Positions 13,293-25,230 of a DNA stretch of 64,000 nucleotides are shown piece by piece. This stretch comes from Promerops cafer. Taxonomy: Eukaryota > Chordata > Aves > Passeriformes > Nectariniidae. A program made the position numbers and the translations under genes. The DNA lies in the NCBI GenBank assembly GCA_013398275.1, contig VZSE01003113.1:384204-448203 (forward strand), read 5' to 3'. The notes below the pieces were generated by a model. That model saw only the letters and a list, made by a program, of their open reading frames with translations. It ran no database searches and had not been told where the DNA came from. The number at the start of each line of letters is the position of its first letter. Within the stretch, counting starts at the first letter, position 1.

Positions 13293-15273
13293 GCTTTGAA
13301 AACCTAGTTTTTGGATAGACATACCTGGATGCCAGATCCAAGTTAGCCTAACCAGCTCAGTGGAATTAAACATATGGATATCATCCAGCTTCAATAGAAG
13401 CACAAGTCTGCAGCAACTCTTCAAATGTGCAAACGTTTTTGAAGGCTTTTGCCAGTTTTTCAATATCACAATTTTTAGTCTAATGCTCAGACCTATTCTA
13501 CCTGCTTTACAGCTACACAGAAACTCTGGTCTTTGCTCCAAAGACTTTATTTTCTGTACATATGGATTTCATGCAGGCGAATCTGATGCTAGAATTAATA
13601 GTCTACTAATCATGTTAGCTTTTACTTTTCAGCCTATGCTGATGCCATATTTCTGCAGCCAAGTTATCTATAACATGATGGATAATTTTGTCTGCTTCTA
13701 GTTTACAAGTAATACTGGAACATTTTAGATTTAATCAAAAGAACCTGACATTATTCTAAGGTTTCGATCTTGACATTGCTTTTGTGGTTCAAAAATGTTC
13801 CCAGTGCCCAGCTTTCAAACACTAAATAGAGATTTGTTTGGGTATACCCAAAGTTTCCAGCCTCCATCATTGTGTCAGACTCACTCAAGGGATAGGCTGG
13901 TTTCCCATTACTTGCTGCAGAGCCCAGACCTTCTGTGCTGCCAGCCCAGTACCAGAGTTGCTCTCACAGTGCCCAACGTGGTGCCTTGGACAGGGGCTAC
14001 TGGGGAGGACAGAGGAAGAGGGAATATCCCTCACTGAGTCTTTCTGGGAAGCAGACAGACTGTAGGACCCAGTGCACTGCTGAATTGCCCTCCCAAAGCA
14101 GCTGTGCTGAGGAGGGCAGGCACAGTGGCTCGCCTGTGCTGGCAGACAGAGGAGCTGGCAGGTGCAGCATCCTGTGGCACTGTCATGGTCCTTGCACAAG
14201 CTGGACTGTGCGCTGTCAAAGGACAGTGCTGCGAAATGTTTTGTGGTGGCACGTTCCCCCTCCCATCCTGGCAAGACAAGGCACAGAGCAGGGGGAGTTC
14301 ATTAAGCTCCATGTTTGTTGATCCAAGCAAGACAGAATGAACTAAGACTGATTTTATTTGGCTGGAAAGGGCTGAACAGCAGCTAATATTAAACACCACT
14401 CATGTGAAGCAGGGACATTGGTACTGAAAGAATTATAATTTAATGTGAACAGTAATAAAAGGTTCATGAATAATACATTTTAAATTATTACCTAGATACT
14501 GGCTGGCTGGAGCTCCAACCTTAGCCCATATTTCTCTGGCAGTATTTAACCTTGTCACTAATTTAGGGAATTAGAGGCACTTGAAATCCTAGCTGGAGGG
14601 GAAATATGGGTAGACTTCAAATACTATCCTTGTCCTATTCACTCACTGTTTTCCTTTTGTTCGTATAAAGGAGAGTAACAGATAAAATGAAGTGAATGAA
14701 GTCCATAAAATTAAGTCTACACTGAGTCTATGGCCTCTCCACCACTCTGAGGTGGGCCTTCCACCAGCCCAGGCCATGCTGTGCCCATAGGAGCTCGTCA
14801 GAAGTGCAGGAGCTCTTTTCCTGTGATGCTGCAAGTACCTACAGCAGTGCTTCTGCACTCATTGTGTCCAATGCAGCAGACAGCAAATTCAGCCCATCTC
14901 CTTTTAACTGTGAGAGTTTAGATTGAGAGTCACATAGAAAACATCCCACTAGCCAGAATTTTCCAGGCAATGGATGGAGGAGGCCGATAACACTGAAACA
15001 CATAGGCATATAAAGGGACACACTTCCCTTTTCCCTTTGACAGCACAAGTAGCTGTATCCATTTCCAACACCTCTAGCACTTTGCAGGTACCTCCTGCAC
15101 AGCTGCTTCTTGCAGCACTGCACCTCTAACAAGTTCTTTAGTAACACAGGGTACAGCTAGAGATATTTCTGAATGAAGTGGAGGTGTGGATTTACAGTGT
15201 CAGTGTAGCTGCTAGGGACAACTTCTTCCTCTTGCCTTGGAGCAAATTTGCCTTTATGGTTAGGGAATTTTCA

Positions 15274-15295
15274 CTTACCATAGGCTTACCATAGG
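15274..15295. repeat. Tandem duplication of 11 bases
   Basis: CTTACCATAGG occurs twice in tandem. Confidence 0.9.
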
Positions 15296-18200
15296 CTGGA
15301 AACAAAATCTTGCTGTGGAAAACATGATGTGATGTACATGCATCTCCCCATAGTCACTTGTTTGTATAGCTGTACCTTTAGAAATAAGAGCTGCAACCCG
15401 AGTAGGGTTTGAAAAGAGTCCTGCTGCTGCCCAAAAAATGCTTTCAAAGGACTTTCAAACAGTGTGTCATGAGGAATTTGTAATTTGTTTTGCCATACAA
15501 ACCGCTGTGGCACCATTTCAGCCTGGGTCTGAAGCAGAGTTTGTAGTTAAAACCACTGTGCAGCTCTAATACAATAACAAAGTAGTTCCTCTGACTAAAA
15601 CTGGCTGCAGTCCTGCAGTCTTTTCTCTCGCTTTCTCAGCCACACCCTTCCCCGAAATCTCCTTCTGGGTTATGCAGCTGACCACAAGCCCATGGGGTTA
15701 GTCTATACTGGCAAAATGATTTTCCAGACCAGAACATTTACAGTTTGATATGTAGATAAAGAGTGATTAATTTTTGACTCATGAGTAATGCCTGACCTTA
15801 CTGATGTGCCCCCAGCTGGTTTTCAGTAATTGAGCTATCAGGGGAAATACTCATCCTCAAATTCCCAAGCGCCACGGATGTCATGTGGCTGTCACCAGAA
15901 CGACAAATGTGCACCCACACATCCCTCCTCTGCCGCACCCCAAAATGCTGCGGCCCTTCAGAAGCTGAAACATCTGCAGTCTTTCTCCTGAGCTTGGGTA
16001 CTCACACAGGTGACAGCTGTTAGCTTTCTTCCAGCAGCTGTACACACAGTTCCTGTACAGCCACCCCTCCCCTGCCAAGCAATGCTGAGCAGGACTGTGC
16101 ATTAATTCAGGATTGCAGTAGGGTTAGGCAGAACAGACATTTTGTGCAGGATGTATTATGTTTTCATCACAATATTTTGAAAGTAAGGGAATGCATGAGA
16201 ATACATATTTGCTGCAACCCAATAAATTCCCTCTTTTTTAAATAAGAAAACCACAAAGTCTGCAGCTAAATGTTCCCCAAATTTTTTTTATTTCCCCCAA
16301 ACTGAAACTTCTGTACAAGCCAGGCATTTTCACAGAAACAAAAGCAATAACAAAGTTGGATCATTAACATTGTGCAGAAGCTCAGTTTCAGATGAATATG
16401 TTGGAAATGTACATACTTTCAATATCTTTTCCTCCTTACCAGTAGGAATAAACCATATAACTTAAGGAAAGAAGATGGAACAACACAAGGTACAACATGG
16501 AAAATCTTCCTCACTGCTCAGAGATCTCCTTTAGCAAACTTGCAGTCCACAAGCATGTCTATGTGCTGCAGTAGCTCTACTAGACCAGCATCCACTTCAA
16601 GTGATGAAAATCCACAGGAACAGGTGTCTCTTGGCCAAGCATTCTAGTAAGTTAAATGTATTGTTTGAATATTCCCTTCTCCCATTTCTCAACCAAGGGA
16701 TCTTCCATCACTAAATCAACATGACTCAGACTGGTGCAGGAAGACAGACAGCAGGACAAGGGCAGACTTTCAAAAATTAAAATGGAGTCAAAGAGATCCT
16801 CTGCAATACTGATTTTTACTGTGGGACCAGGATGACTCAAGAGAGCTACTCTGGGAGGCCAACAGAAGAATGAGGGAGCAAGAAAAGCTGGTAACTGGTA
16901 TCAATATGACAAGAATGGGTGAAAATCATCCTAGACCTGAGGCAATCTGATCTCTCCACCCCAGTGCCTTTATCATCTCACTGGTCACAGATGAGAGAAG
17001 GAGGGTTTGAGGGTCAACATTTGCTTTGTGCTTTGCTGCTTTCTCCATTCCCAAGGCCAGAAGGATAGGAGCATCACCTGTCAGGTGTCAGTCCACTGGC
17101 AATTTCTCAGTGCTAAAGAGAAAACTAGGCTTGGCAACACCCTGTCTTATGGATGGCCCAAATGTACTTCCCAAGGGAGAGGATAGAAATAGCACCTGCA
17201 TCCTTCCCACATCACTTGTCCATGTGGGAGTCACTAGATCTGCCCCTCCCTCTGAGTGACCCATCCAACTCCTGCAGGATACCTGAAAGTGCTTTATTCC
17301 TGGTAATGCTGAAGAAGAGTGGTGTCTTATGGTATGTGGTGCACAGAAACAGGGTAAAAAAATGAACCAGAAGGTTTACAATGTAATTAAGGAGTTTAAT
17401 TCTTTACATGCACTGTAAAACTGAAAATCCAGGCTAGGTGTATTTGAAAACAAAGCAAACCAGATAAATGTGAGCTGTTTCACACTAGACTATGGGTATA
17501 TTTATGTAGATGACTGAACAAATAAATTAATGGGTTTTTTCTTATAATGTTAATATTCCCAAGAACACTGGAGATCCCAGCAAAGTCAACTGGATGGGGA
17601 TATAATGCAGTGCAGATGTGGAAGTGCTTGAAGGGAAAGAGGGAGCATCCAAGCCTTTCCCAAGACTCTCCTAACACCCTTATGACAGTGATCTGCTTCA
17701 GTATTGTTTTTGGCATAGCTCACTCAGCAGCCGTCACATCCCAGCTTCATAATTGAAGCTACAGGCCCAATTCATTAAAAGAAGATTTACTGGTGTTAGG
17801 AGGGTTTTGTCATAGATTTTGTTCTCATAAATGGAGCTCTCTAGTGCATGTGATTTACAGAGGAAAGAAAAATCTGAATTATGGGGAGAAGTGCATGTGA
17901 GCAAGGTTCTTGGAGTGAGAATAGTTTAGTATGGACATGTGACACAGATCTGGACGAGAAGGAAATCAATCTCCCCTCTTACCTGCTGACATCCCAGGAG
18001 ATGTCTCAGCAAGACAAAACCACACTGGGCTTGTTGCAGTGCCCTGCTCACCACTCTGCTCCTTCTGCTCTCCTGTGTGCTCCAGCAGCTCTCGGGGAGC
18101 TGGCAAGGAACGAGGGAGTGCCAGCTCCCTCTGCTCACTGCCTCCCCAGTGCAGCTCTCCTGTCTCCGAGAACCACTCAGCTAAATGCTGAGGGCCTGTA

Positions 18201-21200
18201 GACATCTTCTACACTTGGAGTGACTTTCCAGCCAGACTTGCAAGTGCAGCCCAGCAAGATTAGCAAGGGGAGCTGCATCTCTAGCACGAGCGTCTGTCAG
18301 AGCTACAGCACAAGAGACGTGCACGACATCTGGGCATGGCATAATCAATAGTAATGGCAATAATAAATAATAATAGCAAGCAGCACCTGGTCAGTCAAGC
18401 CTTGAGCATGTCTCATCCTAAATGAGTGTCTAAAACAACCCTCCTCTTTTCATTGCCTACCAAGGGAGCCAGGGTGCTAATTGGACCCAGTTGAGGTGAA
18501 GTCCCTCCAGGGGTCCTGATTCAAGCCTAATTGCAACCTTCAAGTCACAGTTGCCCATGAGGCAGAATACAAAGAGCACAGCTATGTACAGTGCTGTCTG
18601 TATTGACAGAAGCAACACAACAACTGGATCCAGATGGGGAAATCCTGAGGACAGACCAAAACTCTTCTAGTCATCTTCCCTCTTCCCTCTCCTCTAAAAC
18701 CAGTTTATGCCTATTAACCTTTATGTCTAGAGTGCAAAACAATTGAGTAAAACTTCCTGTCCTTTCACTGAACCCTTTCTATTTGTTATTAAAAGACAAG
18801 TACATTATTTTATAAAAAAATGTGGAAGTTTCTAATTTTTTATGAGTTTTTAAAGCCAATGAGTAATGTACAGCTTAGTATCAGACATGTTGGAGCTGGT
18901 CAAAATCCATGACAGCCAGGAGTTAACAGACCTATAGAAGAGAAACTGTTACTTGTTTTGATTATGATGTGATGTGATAAGTATTTTGCTCTTGCAGATC
19001 TGATATGCTGCAGTGACCTACAGGTGACACACAGCTCTTCCAGAGGGTGTCCTGTATAAAACCAAGCAATTTCCCTGGCCAGATCATGTATGTACAAATG
19101 ATTTTCTGGAAACATTCTTTCACATCTTTACTTAGGGATATATAGGCCAAAAAAGTTTGTTGGCTTTTTAATAAAAAGGAAGTGTGAAGTGAAGCATTTA
19201 CTGCCTTTAAATTGTTCATACTTGTCCAGCAATCAGGAGCTGTTTTCCAGAGGCCCTGCAGGTGTCCGAGTGCACATTGAGTTTGACGTCTATTGTTTAT
19301 GCCAAGCAGCAGATTTTTAAGGAACAATTGGAAACATTCACAGAAAAGGGAAGTTTTGGACTTGTGCAGTGGGAGTGATCTTGCACAAAAACTGAAGCTA
19401 AATTTTGCTTGCCCAGTGGGAAAACAAGGTGCCAAACCACCCTTATGAGTCATGAATTCATTCAACTCATTCAGTGTCTAAATAGTGCATATTAGATATA
19501 GGTTGCTCTTAAATTGCTTTTGACCAGGGAGTTATCCACTGAGTAATTTTGATTACGTAAAAATGTTGTAAATAGTCATAACTTGCTTGTGGTCAATTCA
19601 TGAAGGAAAAAAAAGTTAAACCATCCAAATATTATCTTTATTCCAAAAGGTTTATTCTGTTCTAATCACATGGCAACATTCAGGTATTAGTTAAACCCCA
19701 CTGCCCAGCCATCAGTAATAGAACACCAGGAAAATCAGCCTTGATGCTTCAAATCCATGCTTTTCATTTGCAAACCAAGAACCGTGTATTAGAGGGGAAG
19801 AACCTGAATTTCAAATGCAAGCTGACTGACAACAAGCAGTTACCTTGGACAAACTCCACAGCAGTTGTTCCAGGGATCTGATGACTGAAACGTATAATTT
19901 TATATCAATTATATTTCATAATCCAGTTCCAGGGTTGAGCTTTTTCTGTGTTGCAACAGTAAAACTAGAAAGAGATTAAAAAGCCTGCCTAACAATTAGC
20001 ATTCCAGCCTATCCGAGTTGTATTATGGCACATAAAACTTTGATTAGACAAACAATCCAAAGGTTGCCAAGGTAAGGATTCAAAAGCCAGGCAATACCAG
20101 AAATAAGGTCATTATGCTCAGTTTCAGAACTTTGAATGACACAGCCATGTTATCCTTCTGGGGGAGTCATCACTGTCCTCCACAGAAAACACATGGTCTG
20201 TGTAATTAGCATCTCCATGAATGAAGATCCCATCTGTACTCACCAGTATAAATCATGACAGCTGCAACTTGCCAGAAAATTGATTTTTCTGTTTGACGTG
20301 TATCTTTCCTGATTTTTCAGGATTTTTAAGCCTGGCACCTCATCTGCCCAAAGTACAGCTACCACTGGCTTTCAGTGGTACCACCCACCTCTTCAAAGAC
20401 TGCTTGAATGAAGTTCCCTGCATCGCCTGGGACAGAGGGACAGGGACAGTCCATCTTTTGGGAGTACTACTGTCCTTTCTATCCCTGTCCTTCCTGGCTG
20501 CAATATGTGCTTCCCTTCTGTTTGTGTTCAGAGAAGATGGACTCCATGAGGTTCTAAAATCACAGTATAAATGTACCTTGAAAACTGCTGTGGTTTTTCA
20601 AAGGCTGTTCTTTTTCTCCATGCTCTGCACTATAGTCAGTTCTTTTGCCACATTGCAAGCCTTTCCAAAGAACGGACTAACTGTCCCCCACCACCCATAC
20701 AAGAAACACCACTCAAGAATTTCAGGTCATGAAAAAATCAGCATTTTTTGATCCTTAACTTGGATCTTGAAAGTAGCTTAAGCTGGATGTCATGGAAAAT
20801 CTCCTGCTGAAACATTTTTAAAAGTTTGTCAAAATCAGAAACAGAAAGACTGGGGTTTTATAAAAGAGAAAACTCTTCAACCCAAATAATTCATAGACTT
20901 GCTAGATCTCTCCAAAATAGCACTTTATGTAAGACCTAAAAGCATTTCTCCACACAGGGTTCAAAGCTAATAAGCTAAGGACTGGTGTATTTTACAGACA
21001 TAGAAGGACTGTGGAGAATGCTCTACATCTTCCTCTAGACATTCACTGAGATTAGACTGACACCAAGAGTTATACTGAACTAAATCCACAGCCAAAAAGT
21101 GATAGTGTCTCTTGCTTAATGTGAATAGCAAGTCTCTTCAGACTGAATGGCTAGATTTCTGTTCTACACTAACAATCTGTAGGACTAATTCACAGACCAT

Positions 21201-22038
21201 AACTGATCACTTATTAGATCAAGGTGAAAACAAATACTCATATAAATCACCTTCTTTCTTCCTACAGATGGCTTCTTCAAAATGTTAGTCTTCATTTGTA
21301 GAAAGCACTGTTTGGAACAGAAAGGAAAAGCATTACTTTGACACTATCTGTATGAGCATTGCCTCTCTTTACCTATTTTTCTGAGGGCTAAAATGTGGGA
21401 ACTGAAACAGAACTCCAAAAAGGTTCTGATTTAGATACCTAATGTAAGATATGCTTGAATATTTATCATCCCAAATTATGTTTCAGGTTTTTGGCTTTAT
21501 GCTCCTGTCTATTCTTTCTAATTTAGTTTTCACTGATATATGTTTTCCCTAAAGCCTCTCGCACTGCAGGGAAAAGAGCCCCCCAAAGCTGGTTTGTGTA
21601 GATTTTTAAAACTGGCTTACATGCTAAGAAACACACACAGCTGCAGTAAAGGGCACTAGGCTTTTGATCTTAAAAAGAAAAAAAAAGAATCTGAGTTTAA
21701 AGAACACTCATTTTATGCAAATAAATCTGTGCAGAAAAACAGTGTGAGAAAAATCCATGCCCTTTAGAGACCTGAGAAAGCAGCTGGCGTGGCTCTGCAG
21801 GAAGCAGCCTGCAGGTGCTGGGAACTGGCCAGAGGGTCAGATTTGCAGCTGCTGGACTCAGACCTGGCCTTTAGTACAGTGGGAGCAGGAAGATGAGCCT
21901 CAGGAAGCAGTAGTTGTCCCTGAAGAAGTTTCACCCCTTCCTGGCTCCAGGCAGAAGGGGGCTGCTTGGCTCTTTCCATCACATGCAGATTTCTATCAGG
22001 CTGGATTTTATGTTTTTCTTGTTAAAAAAAAAAAAAAA

Positions 22039-22072
22039 NNNNNNNNNNNNNNNNNNNNNNNNNNNNNNNNNN
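22039..22072. other. Assembly gap of 34 N inside a poly(A) tract
   Basis: The N run is flanked by 15 A at 22024-22038 and 21 A at 22073-22093. The true length of the A tract is unknown. It may be a homopolymer that stopped sequencing, or a retroposon tail; the upstream 280 bases match nothing I recognise. Confidence 0.95.
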
Positions 22073-24430
22073 AAAAAAAAAAAAAAAAAAAAAGACTAAA
22101 TTTGAGAAATATTTATTTGAAGGTTGTGTCTGGCAGGCATTTCCCTCTAGGGCAGCCTTTGCTCTGATTTTGGTTGGTCCAGTAAAAAAAGTCAGATAAA
22201 TGCTTCTGGAGACCTGCAGAGGAGAGACATTACTCATTGAAACAAGAGCAGCTTCTTTTTGCAGGACTTGTACCTTTTTCTGTTTCTTTTCTTTTTTTTT
22301 TTTCCTGCTGTCAGCACTGTGGATTTTGTCCCTCTTCAATATCTTTCATATAAATATCCTACCTTATCAAAGGCAGAATTAGAAGCTGAGAGGAGAAGGG
22401 GAGACAAAAGAAGTGCAGTTGCCATGTGTTTCTTCCCACCCAGGTAGATTGCTTGCTCTTCATCTCCTTAGTCTGTAACTCCAAAGCAATCAGCAAAGAT
22501 ATAGAAAATTTATACCAAGCTGTATGACTTGCTGTGTGAATTCCAAGGACTGTGTAACCAGCCAAGGCTGACACAGTGCAGACAATGTGATGGCACTGCC
22601 TGCCTTTTGTGTCTCTACAGAGAAAGAGGTGGAGCAAGGCATTTGCAAATCTCCCAGGAAAGAGAAGATGGGTAGACATGGAAAAACAAATATTTTAAGA
22701 AAAACACATGAGAAACAACAGAGAACATAGTCATAAATATGTAGTGCCATTTTCCTACCTTCAGATCTCAAAATTCTTCATCTCTTTATAAGATGGGAAA
22801 GCACACGAAACACATTGCTACGTTCACCAAATGTGTTTACATCAGAATCAAGGGTGAAAAATTACCTCCATGTTACTAGAGTCTTGAAGCATTCATTTTT
22901 CTTTCTCCCAGCTCATCTTGTGACATGTTTCAATACGTTCCTGTCCCCATAACTGAGGTTCACTGAGTTCAAAGGTTGGAGAAAATCTAAGACTTGGAAC
23001 TGAGGTGGATTTCAGGAAAAAATGGCATTGATTTGGCAACAGCTCTTTCAAACTCTGAGGAAAAATGTGTAAGTGATGGGTGAGGTTAATGAGCAGCTGA
23101 ACAATTAATTATTCCATTCAGTGGGTGTTCCCAGTCATCCTGGAACCCAGCTCCCCATGAAAGAAATGCCAAGACACAGCTTTCCTAATCCAGTATGAAG
23201 CTAACATGCCTAATCCCTTCCCAGTTATTCTTCAGCCATCTCTACCCAATCAAGAATGAAGAACAAAGCCAACCTCCACAGACTTTTTAGCCCTCAAGCT
23301 ATTTTCCATACAAGTGTGAAATGGCAAATTTGCCTATGCTGGGTCTGAAACCACAGGATGGGGATGGGGCAGTTCAGTTGTGGTATCAAAGTTAAATGGG
23401 ATTATGAGTTACATGTTTGGGACTAGAATATAGGATGGTTGGCATGAAAAAGCTATGGAGGTCTGGCTGCTAGGTTTGGCAAGAAACTGTGCTTAAAGCA
23501 ATTTTGAAAACAGTATCTTATTGCTCTGCTTCCATGAAAACCATCATTGGAATAAACCCCATATCTTTTGAAATATTCATTAAAAAGAAAAGATTCTACC
23601 TTGCCACAAGAGTCCCATAGCCTGAAGTATCTAAGTCCAACTTCATAATTTGGGTTTGTACCAGACAGAGAAGAGTGTGGCTGCCATGCATAGACTTCTA
23701 TTCCTTTTTATTAAAATTTCAGGGAATGTCTCTGTCTTTCCATCTAAAATAATCCTATTTTGTATTTAAAAAGTTGATATTCAGTATGACTAGGAGAAAG
23801 TGTGTCTGTACAGGCTATTAGTTGGTGTAGACTGATGACTGATTACTGGCACTCCAGTTTAAAAAGAGGAAAGAATTAAAAACACAGGGTTTTGGCCAGA
23901 GTGCAAGGCGTAAATGAGATCAAGGCAGGTATGACACCAAGGGCAGGGAGGGATGGCTATGGGAGGGATGGCAAGTAGGATGCTCTTAAGGGGTTTATGG
24001 AAGAGTCAAACGTTGGTGATGTTTTGGCCGAAGTGAGAGTAGAGGTGTTTTGTTCAGAACCAAGAATACATGTCAGTGAAGCAGACACAGAAGTTTTCAA
24101 AGGTCAGTGGTAGCTGGTGAATGTGGTGACATTGCTGAGTAATTTTGTTCATGTTGTGATCACTTCCTCATCCTGGGAAACCCTTTTTACAGTGAAGGTG
24201 TGGGTCCCCCCCGCCTTTGGGGAATCTGCTGGAGCAGAGCTCACGTGTCTCAGGGATGCTGAAAGGATGCTGGTTGATGGCAGCAGATGGACTGGCCACC
24301 TAGGAGCACAACACCAGGTGCTGTAATGGGTGCCTCTGCAGACCTGACCGGAGCTGCTGCAGTCAGGTACATCATCCTGGGTAGGCCTATCCTAAGGAGA
24401 GTTAAAATGGAAGTGGTTCAGGACAGGCAT

Positions 24431-24539
24431 AATTGGTACCTGGTGTAATTCTTGGGGTGGTTTTGTGCAAGGCCAGGAGACAGACTTCAGTGATCCTTGT
24501 GGGTCCCTTACAACTCAGGGTATTCTATGATTCTATGAC
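24431..24539 (+). mobile_element. CR1 LINE 3' end
   Basis: The stretch TTCTTGGGGTGGTTTTGTG through GATCCTTGTGGGTCCCTTA ends in ATTCTATGATTCTATGA, the hallmark CR1 3' tail of birds. It is 5'-truncated, as most CR1 copies are. The 5' limit is uncertain. Confidence 0.85.
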
Positions 24540-24839
24540 ACATACCTCACAGGTAAACTCAAGGAAGTGTGAACTCTATTGAAAGCTTTTCTGAATCTTT
24601 TGTCCCTATCCAGGTCTAGCAAACGATGCTTCTAACAATATGTCACAGCTAGACCAACAAGCCGACACAGCTTATATACCTGGCCTCCCTACTCTCACCT
24701 CCCTCCAGCTTTTTCTGCCGCTTGTCCCGGCTCCAGTTCAACAGGACTTGGAACCAACAACTCCCACCTATCCCACCTGCCTGCCCCCTTCCCACCCTGT
24801 CTCTGAATGCGCCTTCCTGCCTCAGCCCGTTTTCCTGTC

Positions 24840-25230
24840 AGCTGCCCCCTCAGCCCGTGTCCCCTCGGTGAGGGGTGTCCGGCCGCTCCCCGCCGCTCCC
24901 CGGCGCCATCTCCGGGCCCGCAGGTGGCGCTGCTGCGCAAGGCCCGCGGCCGGCCTGAGGCGGGCGCGCGCCGGTCGCCTTTTGCCTCATAAGAGAACAA
25001 CAGTGCGACCAAAACAGAAGTGAGACAAGATTTCACTGACGAGAAATATTCTTAGGAAAAGAAACAAAGAGGTAGCCAGCCGCGGTGGCAGCCTTCCCCC
25101 ACAGGAGCGGCGTGTGGCCTCCCGGACGGCCCCGCCGCGTGTGGGAAACACGGGCCTTTCCCCGCGCTTGTGGCTTGGGGTCGGGGCGCACCCGAGGAGC
25201 GGTCGGGGCAGCGGCGCATGACAAAGGTGA
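24840..25230. promoter_or_regulatory. CpG-island-like patch with nearby minus-strand donor
   Basis: This block is dense in CpG (GGCCGGCCTGAGGCGGGCGC, CGCGCCGGTCGCC). On the minus strand a consensus donor GGGAG|GTGAGAGT occurs just below it, with GT at 24698-24697, so a first exon of a minus-strand transcript ending at 24699 is possible. A plus-strand alternative, CTAAG|GTGAGG, lies near 25281. No coding sequence is recognised. Confidence 0.45.

Larger units (their letters stand above)
8400..24430. other. No gene recognised; simple repeats and one N gap
   Basis: Only chance-like open frames, the longest being 167 codons at 18962-19465 on the minus strand and 152 codons at 20293-20751 on the plus strand. 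Short duplications, the GA and TTTC tracts and the N gap are listed separately. Confidence 0.55.

Noticed and set aside
13965..13985. GTGCCCAACGTGG resembling a retroviral primer binding site
   Set aside because: No LTR, polypurine tract or gag/pol likeness was seen near it, and the match is short.
18962..19465. 167-codon minus-strand open frame
   Set aside because: No family likeness and no supporting splice or promoter signals. A length of this order is expected by chance in 64 kb.
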